Source: an uncultured Pluralibacter sp. (GTDB taxonomy: Bacteria; Pseudomonadota; Gammaproteobacteria; Enterobacterales; Enterobacteriaceae). From it: DNA of 64,000 bases. Positions within the stretch are counted from its first letter, which is position 1; the number at the start of each line of letters is the position of its first letter. Under the pieces are notes generated by a model that was given only the letters and a program-made list of their open reading frames with translations, was not told the origin of the DNA and did no database searches. The translations under genes and the position numbers were made by a program. This document shows positions 9,669-19,797 of the stretch, one piece after another. The stretch lies in NCBI RefSeq assembly GCF_913775985.1, contig NZ_CAJYMB010000087.1, positions 18,259 to 82,258 on the forward strand, read 5' to 3'.

Positions 9669-10744
9669 CAGCACTGATACACGTACTGGGATCGGATATC
9701 CCACACCACAACCTGACCGTCCTGCGGTTTTTTAACGACGAGCTGGCGGCGGGCAGCGAGCACGCCCGCGAGTTTATGGTGGTGGGCGACGAGCGGGCGC
9801 TGGCAGAAGGTAATTCGGCCCTGCGGCTGCGCTGCTTTGCCAGCAAGAAGGCGCTGGCGCAGGCGGTAGTTGCACTGGCGAAAGCGGATCGCCAGCAGCG
9901 CTTCTTTTTCCATGGCCAGTTCAATACCAGCCTGTGGCTGGCGCTGCTGTCGGGCGGCATCCGGCCCGCGCAGTTTCGCTGGCATATCTGGGGCGCGGAT
10001 CTGTATGAAGTCTCCCGGGGCCTCAAGTTTCGCCTTTTTTATCCGCTGCGCCGGATGGCGCAGGGGCGCGCGGGCTGCGTATTCGCGACCCGCGGCGATC
10101 TTCACTATTTTTCTGCCCGTCATCCCAACGTGCGCACGGCGCTACTCTATTTCCCAACCCGCATGGATCCGGCCTTGAATAACCTCGCGCCCGCACCGCG
10201 CGAGGCCGGGCCGCTGACGATTCTGGTGGGCAACTCCGGGGATCGCAGCAATGAGCATGTTGCGGCCCTGCGCGCGATCCACCAGCAGTTTGGCGATACC
10301 GTTAACGTGGTGGTGCCGATGGGCTATCCGGACAACAATGACGCCTATATCGAGGAAGTGCGCGCCGCCGGCGCATCGCTGTTCAGCGGTGAACGTCTGC
10401 AGGTGCTGCGCGACAGGCTGGCGTTTGATGATTATCTGACGCTCCTGCGACGCTGCGATTTAGGTTATTTCCTGTTTCCGCGCCAGCAGGGTATCGGTAC
10501 TCTGTGCCTGCTTATTCAGGCGGGCATTCCCTGCGTGCTGAATCGCGAGAATCCCTTCTGGCAGGACATGGCCGAACAGAACATCCCGGTACTGTTCAGC
10601 GGCGATCCGCTGGACGAGGCAACGGTCCGCGAGGCGCGCCGCCAGCTGGCGAGCGTGGACAAAACCCAAATTGCCTTTTTCCGTCCCAACTATATGCAGC
10701 CCTGGCATCGGGCGTTGCGCATTGCCGCAGGTGAAGAGTCATGA
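9665..10744 (+). CDS. wecF: TDP-Fuc4NAc:lipid II Fuc4NAc transferase
   Basis: WecF (RffT) adds Fuc4NAc to lipid II, completing the ECA trisaccharide lipid III. The 359-residue soluble or peripheral glycosyltransferase matches the E. coli length. Recognisable segments are the N-terminal [22 protein letters not shown] and [22 protein letters not shown] near residues 180-200. The [21 protein letters not shown] region (here [17 protein letters not shown]) is typical of a nucleotide-sugar-binding GT fold. It overlaps wzxE and wzyE by four bases each. Confidence 0.96.
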   Translation: MTALIHVLGSDIPHHNLTVLRFFNDELAAGSEHAREFMVVGDERALAEGNSALRLRCFASKKALAQAVVALAKADRQQRFFFHGQFNTSLWLALLSGGIRPAQFRWHIWGADLYEVSRGLKFRLFYPLRRMAQGRAGCVFATRGDLHYFSARHPNVRTALLYFPTRMDPALNNLAPAPREAGPLTILVGNSGDRSNEHVAALRAIHQQFGDTVNVVVPMGYPDNNDAYIEEVRAAGASLFSGERLQVLRDRLAFDDYLTLLRRCDLGYFLFPRQQGIGTLCLLIQAGIPCVLNRENPFWQDMAEQNIPVLFSGDPLDEATVREARRQLASVDKTQIAFFRPNYMQPWHRALRIAAGEES

Positions 10745-12087
10745 GTCTGATGCAGTTTACCGGCCTGTTTACGGTCTGGCTGTTTGCCTCTCTGTTTATC
10801 GCGACCCTGACATACCGCGAGTTTCGCCGGGTGCGCTTCAATTTTAACGTCTTCTTTTCGCTTCTCTTTTTACTGACCTTCTTCTTCGGCTTTCCTTTGT
10901 CGATGACGCTGGTGTTCCGCTTTGACGTAGGTATCGCCCCACCGGAGGTGCTGCTGCAGGCTCAGCTGTTTGCCGCCTGTTTTTACGCCGTCTACTACGT
11001 GACCTACAAAACCCGCCTGCGCAGCGCGTCCGCGCAGGGCGAGCGGCGGCCGCTATTTACGATGAACCGCGTGGAAACGCATCTGATGTGGTTTCTGCTG
11101 GCGGCGATGGCGCTGCTGTGCGTCGGCATTTTCTTTATGCATAACGGCTTCCTGCTGTTTAAGCTGCATTCCTACAGCCAGATATTTTCAAGCCAGGTTT
11201 CCGGCGTAGCCCTGAAGCGCTTTTTCTACTTCTTCATTCCCGCGATGCTGGTGATCTACTTTCTGCGCCAGGACAGCAGGGCGTGGATCTTCTTTCTTAT
11301 CAGCACCGTGGCCTTTGGGCTGCTGACTTACGTTATCGTCGGCGGTACGCGGGCGAACATCATCATCGCTTTCGCCATTTTTCTGTTTATTGGCATTATT
11401 CGCGGCTGGATCTCGCTGTGGATGCTGGCGGCGGCGGGCGTGCTGGGGATTGTGGGCATGTTCTGGCTGGCGCTTAAGCGCTATGGTCTTAACGTCAGCG
11501 GTGACGAAGCTTTTTACACATTCCTCTACCTGACGCGCGATACTTTCTCACCGTGGGAGAACCTGGCCCTGCTGCTGCAAAACTACGATAAAATTGAGTT
11601 TCAGGGGCTGGCGCCTATCGTGCGCGATTTTTACGTGTTCATCCCGGGCTCTTTGTGGCCGGACCGCCCGACGATGGTGCTGAATACGGCAAACTACTTT
11701 ACCTGGGAAGTGCTGAATAACCATTCGGGCCTGGCTATCTCCCCCACGCTGATTGGATCGCTGGTGGTGATGGGCGGAATGTGGTTTATTCCCCTCGGCG
11801 CGATTGTCGTCGGGCTGATTATCAAATGGTTCGACTGGCTGTATCAGCAGGGCCTGCAGGAGACGAATCGCTATAAAGCGGCGATCCTGCACAGTTTCTG
11901 CTTTGGGGCGATCTTTAACATGATCGTGCTGGCAAGAGAGGGGCTTGATTCCTTTGTTTCACGGGTAGTCTTTTTTATGGTGATTTTCGGGCTGTGCCTG
12001 CTGATTGCCAAATTGCTTTACTGGCTGCTGGATAGCGCGGGGCTGATTCACCAGCGCCCGGGCGCGACGCGGCAACCTCTGGTCTGA
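10741..12087 (+). CDS. wzyE: ECA polymerase
   Basis: WzyE polymerises ECA trisaccharide repeats on the periplasmic side of the inner membrane, with chain length set by WzzE. The product has 448 residues and about eleven hydrophobic helices. It is low in recognisable motifs, as Wzy proteins are, but keeps the family segments [15 protein letters not shown] and [26 protein letters not shown]. The start overlaps the wecF stop (ATGA), and wecG begins 11 bp after its stop. Confidence 0.95.
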   Translation: MSLMQFTGLFTVWLFASLFIATLTYREFRRVRFNFNVFFSLLFLLTFFFGFPLSMTLVFRFDVGIAPPEVLLQAQLFAACFYAVYYVTYKTRLRSASAQGERRPLFTMNRVETHLMWFLLAAMALLCVGIFFMHNGFLLFKLHSYSQIFSSQVSGVALKRFFYFFIPAMLVIYFLRQDSRAWIFFLISTVAFGLLTYVIVGGTRANIIIAFAIFLFIGIIRGWISLWMLAAAGVLGIVGMFWLALKRYGLNVSGDEAFYTFLYLTRDTFSPWENLALLLQNYDKIEFQGLAPIVRDFYVFIPGSLWPDRPTMVLNTANYFTWEVLNNHSGLAISPTLIGSLVVMGGMWFIPLGAIVVGLIIKWFDWLYQQGLQETNRYKAAILHSFCFGAIFNMIVLAREGLDSFVSRVVFFMVIFGLCLLIAKLLYWLLDSAGLIHQRPGATRQPLV

Positions 12088-12098
12088 CGGGAAAATAG

Positions 12099-12839
12099 AT
12101 GACGGAACTCAATGCTGCCCCGCTGTACAGCATTCGCGGGCTGCAGCTGATCGGCTGGCGGGATATGCAGCACGCGCTGAACTACCTCTTCGCCGACAAT
12201 AATATTAAGCAGGGCACGCTGGTGGCGATCAACGCGGAAAAAGTGCTCACTACGGAAGATAATGCCGAGGTGAGGGCGCTGATGGATGACGCCGAGTTTA
12301 AGTACGCCGACGGCATCAGCGTGGTGCGCTCCATTCGCAAAAAATATCCGCAGGCGAACGTCTCGCGGGTGGCGGGTGCCGATCTTTGGGAAGCAATAAT
12401 GGCCCGCGCAGGCAAAGAGGGTACGCCGGTGTTTCTGATTGGCGGCAAAGCCGAGGTGCTGGCAGAAACTACCGCGCGGCTGCGCAAGCAGTGGAACGTT
12501 AACATCGTCGGCAGCCAGGACGGTTACTTCACTGCCGAGACGCGGGATGCGCTGTTTGAACGCGTCCGCCAGAGCGGGGCAAAAATTGTGACCGTGGCGA
12601 TGGGCTCTCCGAAACAGGAGCTGCTGATGCGCGACTGCCGGCGCGTGCATCCCCGGGCGCTGTATATGGGCGTTGGCGGTACCTACGACGTGTTCACCGG
12701 GCGCGTGAAGCGCGCGCCGCGCGTCTGGCAGAAGCTCGGCCTGGAGTGGCTGTACCGCCTGCTGTCTCAGCCGAGCCGCATCACGCGACAGCTGCGCCTG
12801 CTGCGCTACCTCCGCTGGCATTATACTGGCCGCCTCTAA
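12099..12839 (+). CDS. wecG: UDP-ManNAcA transferase
   Basis: WecG (RffM) adds ManNAcA to lipid I to form ECA lipid II. The 246-residue protein is of the WecG/TagA/CpsF glycosyltransferase family. It shows [32 protein letters not shown], the conserved VGSQDGYF and MGSPKQE segments, and [33 protein letters not shown] near the C-terminus. It is the last gene of the ECA operon. Confidence 0.96.
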   Translation: MTELNAAPLYSIRGLQLIGWRDMQHALNYLFADNNIKQGTLVAINAEKVLTTEDNAEVRALMDDAEFKYADGISVVRSIRKKYPQANVSRVAGADLWEAIMARAGKEGTPVFLIGGKAEVLAETTARLRKQWNVNIVGSQDGYFTAETRDALFERVRQSGAKIVTVAMGSPKQELLMRDCRRVHPRALYMGVGGTYDVFTGRVKRAPRVWQKLGLEWLYRLLSQPSRITRQLRLLRYLRWHYTGRL

Positions 12840-13042
12840 TCTTTTAGCTTTTTCAACTGCGTTGTGCAGCAAATGCGCAACGCGATCGCATATTTGAGAG
12901 TTTATTTGCCATTTATCGCGAATTGTTAAACCATTCGCATCCTTAAGAGGCTGTTTGCCATTAAAACAGACTGCTATCGGCAATTTATTCGTTACATAAC
13001 AATAACCGGCGTTGACCGGAACATTGCAAATACAGAGGATCT
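12840..13042 (+). promoter_or_regulatory. wecG-yifK spacer with hairpin; yifK promoter region
   Basis: This 203-bp AT-rich gap holds an inverted repeat at 12859-12883 (10-bp stem with one G-T pair, 5-base loop) that has no T-run, so it is not a canonical terminator. The rest should contain the yifK promoter and leader. A GAGG ribosome-binding site lies at about 13035-13038. I could not assign an Lrp or other operator with confidence. Confidence 0.45.
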
Positions 13043-14428
13043 ATGTCTGAAAAACAACCAACTCTGCAGCGAGGGCTGGAAGCGCGGCACATTGAGCTTA
13101 TTGCTCTGGGCGGCACCATTGGTGTCGGGCTGTTTATGGGATCGGCGAGTACCTTAAAATGGGCCGGTCCTTCGGTGCTGCTGGCCTATATTATCGCTGG
13201 CCTGTTCGTCTTCTTCATCATGCGATCAATGGGCGAGATGCTGTTCCTGGAGCCGGTGACCGGCTCCTTTGCGGTTTATGCACATCGCTACATGAGCCCC
13301 TTCTTCGGCTACCTGACGGCGTGGTCCTACTGGTTTATGTGGATGGCGGTGGGGATTTCGGAGATAACCGCTATTGGCGTGTACGTGCAGTTTTGGTTCC
13401 CGGAGATGGCGCAGTGGATACCGGCGCTAATCGCCGTCGGGCTGGTGGCGCTGGCGAATCTGGCGGCGGTGCGCCTGTACGGCGAGCTGGAGTTCTGGTT
13501 TGCGATGATCAAAGTCACCACCATTATCGTGATGATCGTTATCGGCCTCGGAGTTATCTTCTTCGGTTTCGGCAACGGCGGCCACTCCATTGGTTTTGAT
13601 AACCTGACGCAGAACGGCGGTTTCTTTGCCGGCGGCTGGAAGGGCTTCCTGACGGCGCTGTGTATTGTTGTCGCCTCCTATCAGGGCGTCGAGCTTATCG
13701 GCATCACTGCCGGTGAGGCTAAAAATCCGCAGGTGACACTGCGCAGCGCGGTAGGCAAGGTGCTGTGGCGGATCCTGATTTTTTACGTGGGCGCCATTTT
13801 CGTCATCGTCACCATTTTCCCGTGGAATGAAATAGGTACAAACGGCAGCCCGTTTGTGCTGACCTTCGCGAAAATAGGTATTACCGCTGCGGCCGGTATT
13901 ATTAACTTCGTGGTGCTGACCGCAGCGCTCTCCGGCTGCAACAGCGGCATGTACAGCTGCGGGCGCATGCTGTACGCGCTGGCGAAAAACCGCCAGCTGC
14001 CGCAGGCAATGGCGAAAGTCTCACGCCACGGTGTGCCGGTGATGGGCGTGGCGGTCTCTATCGCAATTCTGCTGATTGGCTCCTGCCTGAACTACATTAT
14101 CCCGAATCCGCAGCGGGTATTTGTTTATGTCTACAGTGCCAGCGTGCTGCCCGGCATGGTGCCGTGGTTCGTGATCCTGATTAGCCAGCTGCGCTTTCGC
14201 GAAAAGCACAAGCAGGCGCTGATGAGCCATCCGTTTCGCTCGGTGCTTTTCCCGTACGCGAACTGGCTGACGATGGCGTTTTTGGTTTGTGTGCTGGTCG
14301 GAATGGGCATTAACGAAGATACGCGTATGTCGCTGTTTGTCGGCATTATCTTCCTCGCCGTCGTCACCCTGCTTTATAAGCTGTTAGGCTTTAGCCGGGG
14401 CACTGAGCAGGCGGATTCGCAGCAATAA
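13043..14428 (+). CDS. yifK: APC-family amino-acid permease YifK (threonine/serine transporter)
   Basis: The 461-residue protein is a twelve-helix amino acid-polyamine-organocation permease. The N-terminus ([37 protein letters not shown]) is the standard AAT-subfamily helix 1 with the unwound GTIGVGLF motif. The first helices are followed by the [14 protein letters not shown] segment. In E. coli/Salmonella YifK is a proton-coupled threonine/serine uptake system controlled by Lrp and the GcvB RNA; that control is not shown by the sequence here. It lies immediately upstream of the tRNA cluster. Confidence 0.93.
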   Translation: MSEKQPTLQRGLEARHIELIALGGTIGVGLFMGSASTLKWAGPSVLLAYIIAGLFVFFIMRSMGEMLFLEPVTGSFAVYAHRYMSPFFGYLTAWSYWFMWMAVGISEITAIGVYVQFWFPEMAQWIPALIAVGLVALANLAAVRLYGELEFWFAMIKVTTIIVMIVIGLGVIFFGFGNGGHSIGFDNLTQNGGFFAGGWKGFLTALCIVVASYQGVELIGITAGEAKNPQVTLRSAVGKVLWRILIFYVGAIFVIVTIFPWNEIGTNGSPFVLTFAKIGITAAAGIINFVVLTAALSGCNSGMYSCGRMLYALAKNRQLPQAMAKVSRHGVPVMGVAVSIAILLIGSCLNYIIPNPQRVFVYVYSASVLPGMVPWFVILISQLRFREKHKQALMSHPFRSVLFPYANWLTMAFLVCVLVGMGINEDTRMSLFVGIIFLAVVTLLYKLLGFSRGTEQADSQQ

Positions 14429-14480
14429 GCGGCAAAATGCGTAAAGCATAACCAAACGCGCGTATTCTTTAAAAAAGCAC

Positions 14481-14509
14481 TAGACAGCGGGGCGTGACGT
14501 CCGTATTAT
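14481..14509 (+). promoter_or_regulatory. promoter of the tRNA operon
   Basis: -35 TAGACA (14481-14486) and -10 TATTAT (14504-14509) are separated by 17 bp. They are followed by a G+C-rich discriminator (CCACCCCCGC), typical of stringently controlled stable-RNA promoters. The distance to argX is 21 bp. Confidence 0.85.
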
Positions 14510-14530
14510 CCACCCCCGCAACGGCGCTAA

Positions 14531-14607
<77 letters not shown>

Positions 14608-14672
14608 TTTTCTTCCGGTGCTGGAGCTGCGGTGGCCTGTGAAGTGACAGGACCGCGTAAAAGAATACAGTG

Positions 14673-14748
14673 GTGGCTATAGCTCAGTTGGTAGAGCCCT
14701 GGATTGTGATTCCAGTTGTCGTGGGTTCGAGTCCCATTAGCCACCCCA
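14673..14748 (+). tRNA. hisR: tRNA-His (anticodon GTG)
   Basis: A complete tRNA with encoded CCA. The anticodon loop is TTGTGAT. The genomic G at 14672 supplies the extra -1 nucleotide of tRNA-His, so the mature RNA would be 77 nt. It differs little from E. coli hisR. Confidence 0.98.
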
Positions 14749-14769
14749 TTATTTAGAGTTTTGTGATAT

Positions 14770-14856
14770 GCGAAGGTGGCGGAATTGGTAGACGCGCTAG
14801 CTTCAGGTGTTAGTGTCCTTACGGACGTGGGGGTTCAAGTCCCCCCCCTCGCACCA
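14770..14856 (+). tRNA. leuT: tRNA-Leu (anticodon CAG)
   Basis: A class II tRNA of 87 nt with a long variable arm (TGTCCTTACGGACGT) and encoded CCA. The anticodon loop is CTTCAGGT. It is third in the cluster. Confidence 0.98.
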
Positions 14857-14899
14857 CAGCTCTGAACGAATTGAACTAAAAATTCAAAAAGCAGTATTT

Positions 14900-14976
14900 C
14901 GGCGAGTAGCGCAGCTTGGTAGCGCAACTGGTTTGGGACCAGTGGGTCGGAGGTTCGAATCCTCTCTCGCCGACCA
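14900..14976 (+). tRNA. proM: tRNA-Pro (anticodon TGG)
   Basis: A 77-nt tRNA with encoded CCA. The acceptor stem CGGCGAG pairs with CTCGCCG. The anticodon loop is TTTGGGA. It is the last tRNA of the cluster and is followed 6 bp later by a terminator. Confidence 0.98.
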
Positions 14977-14982
14977 AATTTG

Positions 14983-15007
14983 AACCCCGCTTCGGCGGGG
15001 TTTTTTC
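14983..15007 (+). terminator. intrinsic terminator after proM
   Basis: The stem ACCCCGC/GCGGGGT closed by a TTCG tetraloop is followed by six T. It directly follows the proM CCA end. Confidence 0.93.
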
Positions 15008-15175
15008 TATTCTGAAATCAGCTGTCTGCACGCAAATATACTGCCTTGTCGCCATTCGACGACATCTCATTTAATCCTAAATCACTTTTGCCGCTGATTC
15101 TGCGGTGTCAGAGTTGCTCCGGCTATGCAATAATAGTGGCGTAGATGCTCATTCCATCTCTTATGTTCGCGAAAG
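15008..15175. other. unassigned spacer between proM and the RtT-like element
   Basis: I see no gene here. In E. coli the interval between proM and hemY carries aslB and aslA (sulfatase maturase and sulfatase). Neither is present, and no remnant is recognisable. Confidence 0.6.
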
Positions 15176-15342
15176 CCTCATAAACTCCGGAATGATGCAG
15201 AGCCATTTGCGGTGCTTATCGTCCACTGAAAGATGTCGCTTCGGCCTCATCAAACCCCCTGGACACAACGTTGAGTGAAGCACCTTTTGTTGTCATACAG
15301 ACCTGTTAACGCCTGCGCTGGTTTCAGCGCGGGCGTTTTTTT
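15176..15342 (+). ncRNA. rtT: RtT-like RNA element with its own terminator
   Basis: The block 15176-15318 (from CTCATAAACTCCGGAATGAT through the TTGTTGTCATACAGACCTGT segment) closely resembles, from memory, the RtT RNA element found after tRNA genes in the E. coli tyrT operon. It ends in a terminator at 15308-15342: an imperfect 12-bp stem (AACGCCTGCGCTG with CAGCGCGGGCGTT) and a seven-T tail on the plus strand. No protein-coding frame uses that terminator. A short frame from 15275 crosses it and is not credible. Location directly downstream of a tRNA operon supports the call. Function is unknown; confidence depends on my recall of the RtT sequence. Confidence 0.65.
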
Positions 15343-15361
15343 ATGGGCGGGATTGACCGGT

Positions 15362-15386
15362 AAAAGAAAAGGGCCTTGCGGCCCTT
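15362..15386 (-). terminator. hemCDXY operon terminator
   Basis: On the minus strand AAGGGCC-GCAA-GGCCCTT is followed by a TTCTTTTA tail. It lies 5 bp beyond the hemY stop and ends the haem operon. Confidence 0.85.
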
Positions 15387-15390
15387 ATGT

Positions 15391-16587
15391 TCAGGAAGGC
15401 GGATTGTTTTGCAAGGTGAGCAGTAAACCGTCCCGGCGCATCGCTGCGGCCTCGGCAGGCTGGCGCAGCTTGTCCAGCGCATCGGCCAGCCACGCGTAGT
15501 CAAACGCATCAGGGCGCTGCTTCAGCGCGGCGCGGAAGGCTACTGTCGCTTCGTGCCATTCGCCGTGCTTCATTAGAGACTGGCCCAGCGTGCTCCACAG
15601 CAGAGGACGATCCCCCACGCTTTTCAGCTGCTGGCGCAGCACTTTCTCAAGCTGTTCCGGATTGCTGGTTTTCAGCCGCGGAATAGGCAGCAGCAGGCGA
15701 TCGTCATACTGGCGCTTCAGGCCGTCAATAATGATCTGCTGCGCGGTCTCGTGGTCGTCACATTCAATCAGGTGATCGGCCATTGCCACCTGTAGCGCCA
15801 CCTGATGGCGCGTTTTGCGGCTCTGATTCTTCCACCACGCGCCGAGCCCGTCGCTGCCGTGCTCTGCCCGCGCCTGATCCATTAAGCCAATCCACGCCTG
15901 CTGCTCAAGCGCGGCGCGGTGCTCTTCATCGGCGACGTTAGCTTTCGCCATTGAAGGCAGAATATCGAGCAGCGACGACCAGGCGCCGGTGCGGATATAG
16001 GCCTGCTCTGCCAGACGCAGCACTTCCGGATGGCGCGGAGCGATCTCCAGCAGCCGGTCGACGCCGTGGCGCGCGGCATGATCTTCATTGCGGGCCAGCT
16101 GCAGGCGCACGCGGGTGATTTCAACCGGGATAAGATCGTTGCCCGCCATTTCGGCGGCGCGCTCCAGGTGCTGGTTCGCCCGTATTTCATCCCCGCGCTG
16201 CTGCGCGGCCTCGGCGGCCAGCAGATAGTTAACCACCGGCTGCTCGGCGTGATCGGCATTTTTCGACAGCAGCTTTTCTACCTGCTGATGATCCCCTTCT
16301 GCCAGCTTGAGCAGCGCCTGTTCAGTCTGCTTGCGGGCGCGGCGGCGCTTGCGGCCGGTAAACCAGCCCCGGGTGTGCGCCCCGGTGCGGAAAATGCGGC
16401 GCAGCAGCCACTCAATAGCAAACAGCACCACGAAAGTCAGGATCAGGATAATGACCAGGCCGGTTACGCTGGTTTCGATATTGTAGTTATCGGTCTGGAT
16501 CAGGACGTAGCCCTGATGTCCTGCCACCATCGGGCCGACGACGATGCCGGCAATCAGCAGTGCAAAAAGCAAAAGAACTTTTAACAT
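15391..16587 (-). CDS. hemY: HemY, haem-operon membrane TPR protein
   Basis: The 398-residue protein has two N-terminal membrane helices (about 1-24 and 41-61). They are followed by a basic stretch (RRRARKQTEQALLKLAEGD) and a TPR-like helical repeat domain to the C-terminus. It corresponds to the E. coli haem-biosynthesis-associated HemY, of unclear biochemical role and unrelated to the protoporphyrinogen oxidase HemY of Bacillus. It is the last gene of hemCDXY, 3 bp after hemX, with a terminator just beyond. Confidence 0.95.
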   Translation of the reverse strand: MLKVLLLFALLIAGIVVGPMVAGHQGYVLIQTDNYNIETSVTGLVIILILTFVVLFAIEWLLRRIFRTGAHTRGWFTGRKRRRARKQTEQALLKLAEGDHQQVEKLLSKNADHAEQPVVNYLLAAEAAQQRGDEIRANQHLERAAEMAGNDLIPVEITRVRLQLARNEDHAARHGVDRLLEIAPRHPEVLRLAEQAYIRTGAWSSLLDILPSMAKANVADEEHRAALEQQAWIGLMDQARAEHGSDGLGAWWKNQSRKTRHQVALQVAMADHLIECDDHETAQQIIIDGLKRQYDDRLLLPIPRLKTSNPEQLEKVLRQQLKSVGDRPLLWSTLGQSLMKHGEWHEATVAFRAALKQRPDAFDYAWLADALDKLRQPAEAAAMRRDGLLLTLQNNPPS

Positions 16588-16590
16588 GAC

Positions 16591-17757
16591 TTATTCTCCC
16601 TGCGCTGCGGCAGCGGGAGCAGGCTCGGCCGCCGCCTGCGGAGCCGATGCTGGCTGGGCCATAAGATTACGCACCCGGGTTTGCATCAGCTTTTCCAGAA
16701 TCGGCTGGCTCTGTAATGAATCCGGCACGTCCATATTAATGCTCTGCTGGCCGAGCTTATCCAGCTCGTCGAGGAAAGCTTTGGTAGTCGCATCGTCCGT
16801 ATCATAGTAGGCGCGTACCCACGTAGAGACGTTGTCCAGCGCCTGCTTGTAAGTCTCTTCCTGGTGGCGCGGCACGGCCTGGGCGGCAACCAGCAGGCGG
16901 GATCGGATGTTCTCACGCAGGTAGACATCCTGATTCGGCGCCAGCAGCGGCACGGCGGTTTCATCCCGGCGGCGAACGGTAATAAAGTTGTCCATGAAAT
17001 TCTGCCAGCTCTTTTGCAGATTGATGCGCCATTCGTTCAGCGAGCTGGAGAGTTCGCTGCCGTCGCTGTCCATCGGCATATCGTCGTCGTTATTGTCTGC
17101 CAGGCGCAGATTATCTATCTGGTTGGAGAGCTGATTCACCTTCAGGATAATGCCGTCGTAATCCACCTGCGCAATGCCTGAAAGGGTAGAAATATCGTTG
17201 GTGATCGCGCGGCGGGCGCCAATCAGGCTCGGATCGTTCATATCCGCCAGGCTGGCGTCGGCGCTTTTCAGCAGCGCGGCGGCAGTGGTGACATCCTGAT
17301 CGCTCCACAGCTTGCGGCCGGCCAGCTTGACCAGGAAATCTGCCTGCGCGAGCAGCCAGGTTTTCGCATCGCTGCCGGAAATGGTGGCGACTTTTTGCTG
17401 CAGCTCATCCAGCTTTTTCGCCATCGTATCTTCGCGGCTTTTTGCCTCATCCAGCTGCGTGGACTGCTGCTTGATCACCGACTCCAGCTCGCTTTTTTGC
17501 GTATCCTGCGCTTTTTGCAGCGCCGCAACCTGGCTGACCAGCTCGTCGCGGGAGGCGGTTTGCGAGATGTTCTGCTTCTTCATTAAACCGTACATGCCGG
17601 CACCCGCCGCCAGCGCAATGGCGATAGCTACCACGCTCAGCGTCAGGCTGGTTTTATTGCCGCCATTCTTCTTTTCGGCTGTGTGAGACACTGGCGCGTT
17701 GTCCGCGGCCTCCCTGGTCTCTTCAACCACGGCGGAGTTCTCTTTTTGTTCCGTCAT
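16591..17757 (-). CDS. hemX: HemX, haem-operon membrane protein
   Basis: A 388-residue protein with a charged cytoplasmic N-terminus and one membrane helix near residues 37-59 ([22 protein letters not shown]). A long periplasmic coiled coil ([19 protein letters not shown]...) and a helical domain follow, ending in an alanine/proline-rich tail. It was once annotated as a uroporphyrin-III C-methyltransferase, but it has no SAM-methyltransferase motif, so that name should not be used for function. It sits between hemD and hemY in the operon. Confidence 0.94.
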   Translation of the reverse strand: MTEQKENSAVVEETREAADNAPVSHTAEKKNGGNKTSLTLSVVAIAIALAAGAGMYGLMKKQNISQTASRDELVSQVAALQKAQDTQKSELESVIKQQSTQLDEAKSREDTMAKKLDELQQKVATISGSDAKTWLLAQADFLVKLAGRKLWSDQDVTTAAALLKSADASLADMNDPSLIGARRAITNDISTLSGIAQVDYDGIILKVNQLSNQIDNLRLADNNDDDMPMDSDGSELSSSLNEWRINLQKSWQNFMDNFITVRRRDETAVPLLAPNQDVYLRENIRSRLLVAAQAVPRHQEETYKQALDNVSTWVRAYYDTDDATTKAFLDELDKLGQQSINMDVPDSLQSQPILEKLMQTRVRNLMAQPASAPQAAAEPAPAAAAQGE

Positions 17758-17778
17758 TATGGCTTCCAGTTGTGAGAG

Positions 17779-18519
17779 TTATTGTAAAGCACGCAGCAGC
17801 GCGTCATTGTCAGCGCCATCGGCTACCCTGATATTCCGCCAGCCCAGCTCCCGGGCCAGTATTGCAAGACGCTCGCTTACCACCAGCAGCTCACAGGTTA
17901 ACAACCAGCTTTCGCGATACCATTCGGGCGTCAGCGACCAAAGCCGGTGCAACATTTCACCGCTGGTAACAACCAGCATCGTCACGCCGCGGCGCTGCCA
18001 GCGCATCGCCTCTTCAGCGCCGTCGTAATGACGGTCGCAGCGTTGATAACATTCACAAAACGCCACCGAGGCGCCGCGCTGTCGGAGTGTTTCTCCCAGC
18101 AGCTCCCGCCCGCCGTTACCGCGCAGGATGAGCGCTTTCTTACCGGCAACATTTTGTAATTCAGGTAATTGTAGCAACACTTCGCTAATCTCCCTGTCGA
18201 GAGGGTAGCGAACCGCCATTCCGCTGGCGGTATGCAGTGCCAGCGCCGTGGCTCTGCCAATGGAGAAATAACCGGGCGACGCAGGCCAGCCCAGCTTCTG
18301 CTGTATTAGCTGGCCCTGCGCGAAGTCTACCGCGTGGCGAGAGAGGGCGAACAGCATATCGCCGCTGCCAAGAGATGCCAGTCCGGCGCCAAGCTGCGCC
18401 AGATCGCGTCCGGGTGCGAATTCAATTAACGGAAAGCTCCAGGCCTCTCGCCCCAGCGCGCGCAGGCGGCTGACTAATTCCTCCCCCTGCGGAGAAGGGC
18501 GAGTGACCAGGATGCTCAT
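17779..18519 (-). CDS. hemD: uroporphyrinogen-III synthase
   Basis: HemD closes and inverts ring D of hydroxymethylbilane to give uroporphyrinogen III. The 246-residue protein has the two-domain HemD fold. It opens with [33 protein letters not shown], and [21 protein letters not shown] and VVTSGEML segments follow. The start overlaps the hemC stop by four bases, so the pair is translationally coupled. Confidence 0.96.
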   Translation of the reverse strand: MSILVTRPSPQGEELVSRLRALGREAWSFPLIEFAPGRDLAQLGAGLASLGSGDMLFALSRHAVDFAQGQLIQQKLGWPASPGYFSIGRATALALHTASGMAVRYPLDREISEVLLQLPELQNVAGKKALILRGNGGRELLGETLRQRGASVAFCECYQRCDRHYDGAEEAMRWQRRGVTMLVVTSGEMLHRLWSLTPEWYRESWLLTCELLVVSERLAILARELGWRNIRVADGADNDALLRALQ

Positions 18520-19457
18520 GCCGGACCCTCTCCCTGATAAACGTCCGCCAGAATTTCGCGCGCGCCGCTGTTCAGTAGCTCTTCTGCCAGCGAGACGCCC
18601 AGCGCGGCGGCATCTTCAGCCGGGCCGCGGCGTTCGCCGCGCACCATCGTTTTACCGTCGGGCGAGCCGACCAGCGCGCGCAGCCAGATATCGCCGTCAA
18701 CCAGCTCGGCATAGCTGCCGATAGGCACCTGGCAGCCGCCTTCCAGCCGGGTATTCATCGCCCGCTCCGCGGTGACGCGAATGGCGGTTTGTGGATGATT
18801 GAGCGGCGCCAGCAGCGCCAGAGTGCGCTCATCGTCAAGACGGCACTCGATGCCCACCGCACCCTGACCCACCGCGGGCAGAGACTGCTCTGCGGAGAGC
18901 GGCTGGCGGATGCGCGATTCGAGGCCCAGACGCTGTAGGCCCGCCACCGCGAGGATAATGGCGTCGTACTCACCGGCGTCCAGCTTGCTCAACCGGGTGC
19001 CGACGTTGCCGCGCAGGGAGCGGATAATCAGATCGGGCCTGCTGGCCGCGAGCTGGCACTGGCGGCGCAGGCTGGAGGTGCCCACCACGCTGCCGTGCGG
19101 CAGCGCAGCGATATTTTCATAGCGGTTTGAGACAAAGGCATCGCGAGGATCGCCCCGCTCGCAGATAACGGAAAGGCCGAGCCCGTCGGGAAATTCAACC
19201 GGAACATCCTTCATGGAATGCACGGCAATGTCGGCGCGATCTTCAAGCAGCGCCAGCTCAAGCTCTTTAACGAACAGGCCTTTACCGCCGACTTTTGCCA
19301 GCGGCGTATCAAGAATAACGTCGCCACGCGTAACCATCGGCACCAGCTCGACGCGTAGCTGGGGATGGTGCGCTTCCAGGCGCTCTTTAACGTAATGTGC
19401 CTGCCAGAGTGCAAGGGGACTTTGGCGCGTGGCAATCCTTAAAACTTTGTCTAACAT
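18516..19457 (-). CDS. hemC: hydroxymethylbilane synthase (porphobilinogen deaminase)
   Basis: HemC polymerises four porphobilinogens to hydroxymethylbilane. I take the ATG at 19457 ([18 protein letters not shown]), giving 313 residues, rather than the upstream in-frame ATG at 19478 that adds seven residues. The dipyrromethane cofactor cysteine C242 is present in [15 protein letters not shown], and so is the catalytic aspartate in HSMKDVP (about 84). It heads hemCDXY and is divergent from cyaA. Confidence 0.97.
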   Translation of the reverse strand: MLDKVLRIATRQSPLALWQAHYVKERLEAHHPQLRVELVPMVTRGDVILDTPLAKVGGKGLFVKELELALLEDRADIAVHSMKDVPVEFPDGLGLSVICERGDPRDAFVSNRYENIAALPHGSVVGTSSLRRQCQLAASRPDLIIRSLRGNVGTRLSKLDAGEYDAIILAVAGLQRLGLESRIRQPLSAEQSLPAVGQGAVGIECRLDDERTLALLAPLNHPQTAIRVTAERAMNTRLEGGCQVPIGSYAELVDGDIWLRALVGSPDGKTMVRGERRGPAEDAAALGVSLAEELLNSGAREILADVYQGEGPA

Positions 19458-19797
19458 GCTTGTTACCGTATTTGTCATCTACCCTTCATCCTAACATTGT
19501 TGCTATAAGGATGTTAGTTTTCGCATTTTTCCGAAATCGGCATTTACCGTAGCGAAAAATGTGCTACAAAATGTAGGCCCTTTAATCAGTGCTAGACTGG
19601 TATGTAGTGCATCTTTCTTTACGGTCAAATTGTAAGGTGTTAAATTGATCACGTTTTAAACCGTTTGTTGCTCCTCGTCAGCGAAGCTATCGGTAACATC
19701 CGGAAGCGGTTCTCGTTAAAATCCAAAAAATCTTGCCTCCGAAAGCGTATAACTCATCTCTCCGGAATCGCAGGGTTCGAACATCAGGCGATATGTC
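19458..19797. promoter_or_regulatory. divergent hemC / cyaA control region
   Basis: This 340-bp non-coding stretch lies between two divergent genes. It holds a cyaA promoter candidate, P2: -35 TTTACG (19618-19623) and -10 TTAAAT (19640-19645), 16 bp apart. That gives a cyaA leader of about 145 nt. The hemC promoter must lie on the minus strand in the AT-rich part around 19490-19540, where I cannot name hexamers with confidence. Confidence 0.6.
19635..19656 (+). promoter_or_regulatory. CRP-cAMP operator overlapping cyaA P2
   Basis: The 22-bp site has half-sites TGTTA (19638-19642) and TCACG (19649-19653) around a 6-bp spacer. It covers the -10 TTAAAT and the likely start point, the arrangement by which CRP-cAMP represses adenylate cyclase expression in E. 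coli. The core is the same as I recall from E. coli. Confidence 0.8.

Noticed and set aside
15275..15499. 74-codon plus-strand frame starting in the RtT-like element
   Set aside because: It crosses an intrinsic terminator and then runs antisense into hemY; no ribosome-binding site.
16591..17757. Uroporphyrinogen-III methyltransferase activity for HemX
   Set aside because: A name used in old annotation. The protein is a single-pass membrane coiled-coil protein with no SAM-methyltransferase motif.
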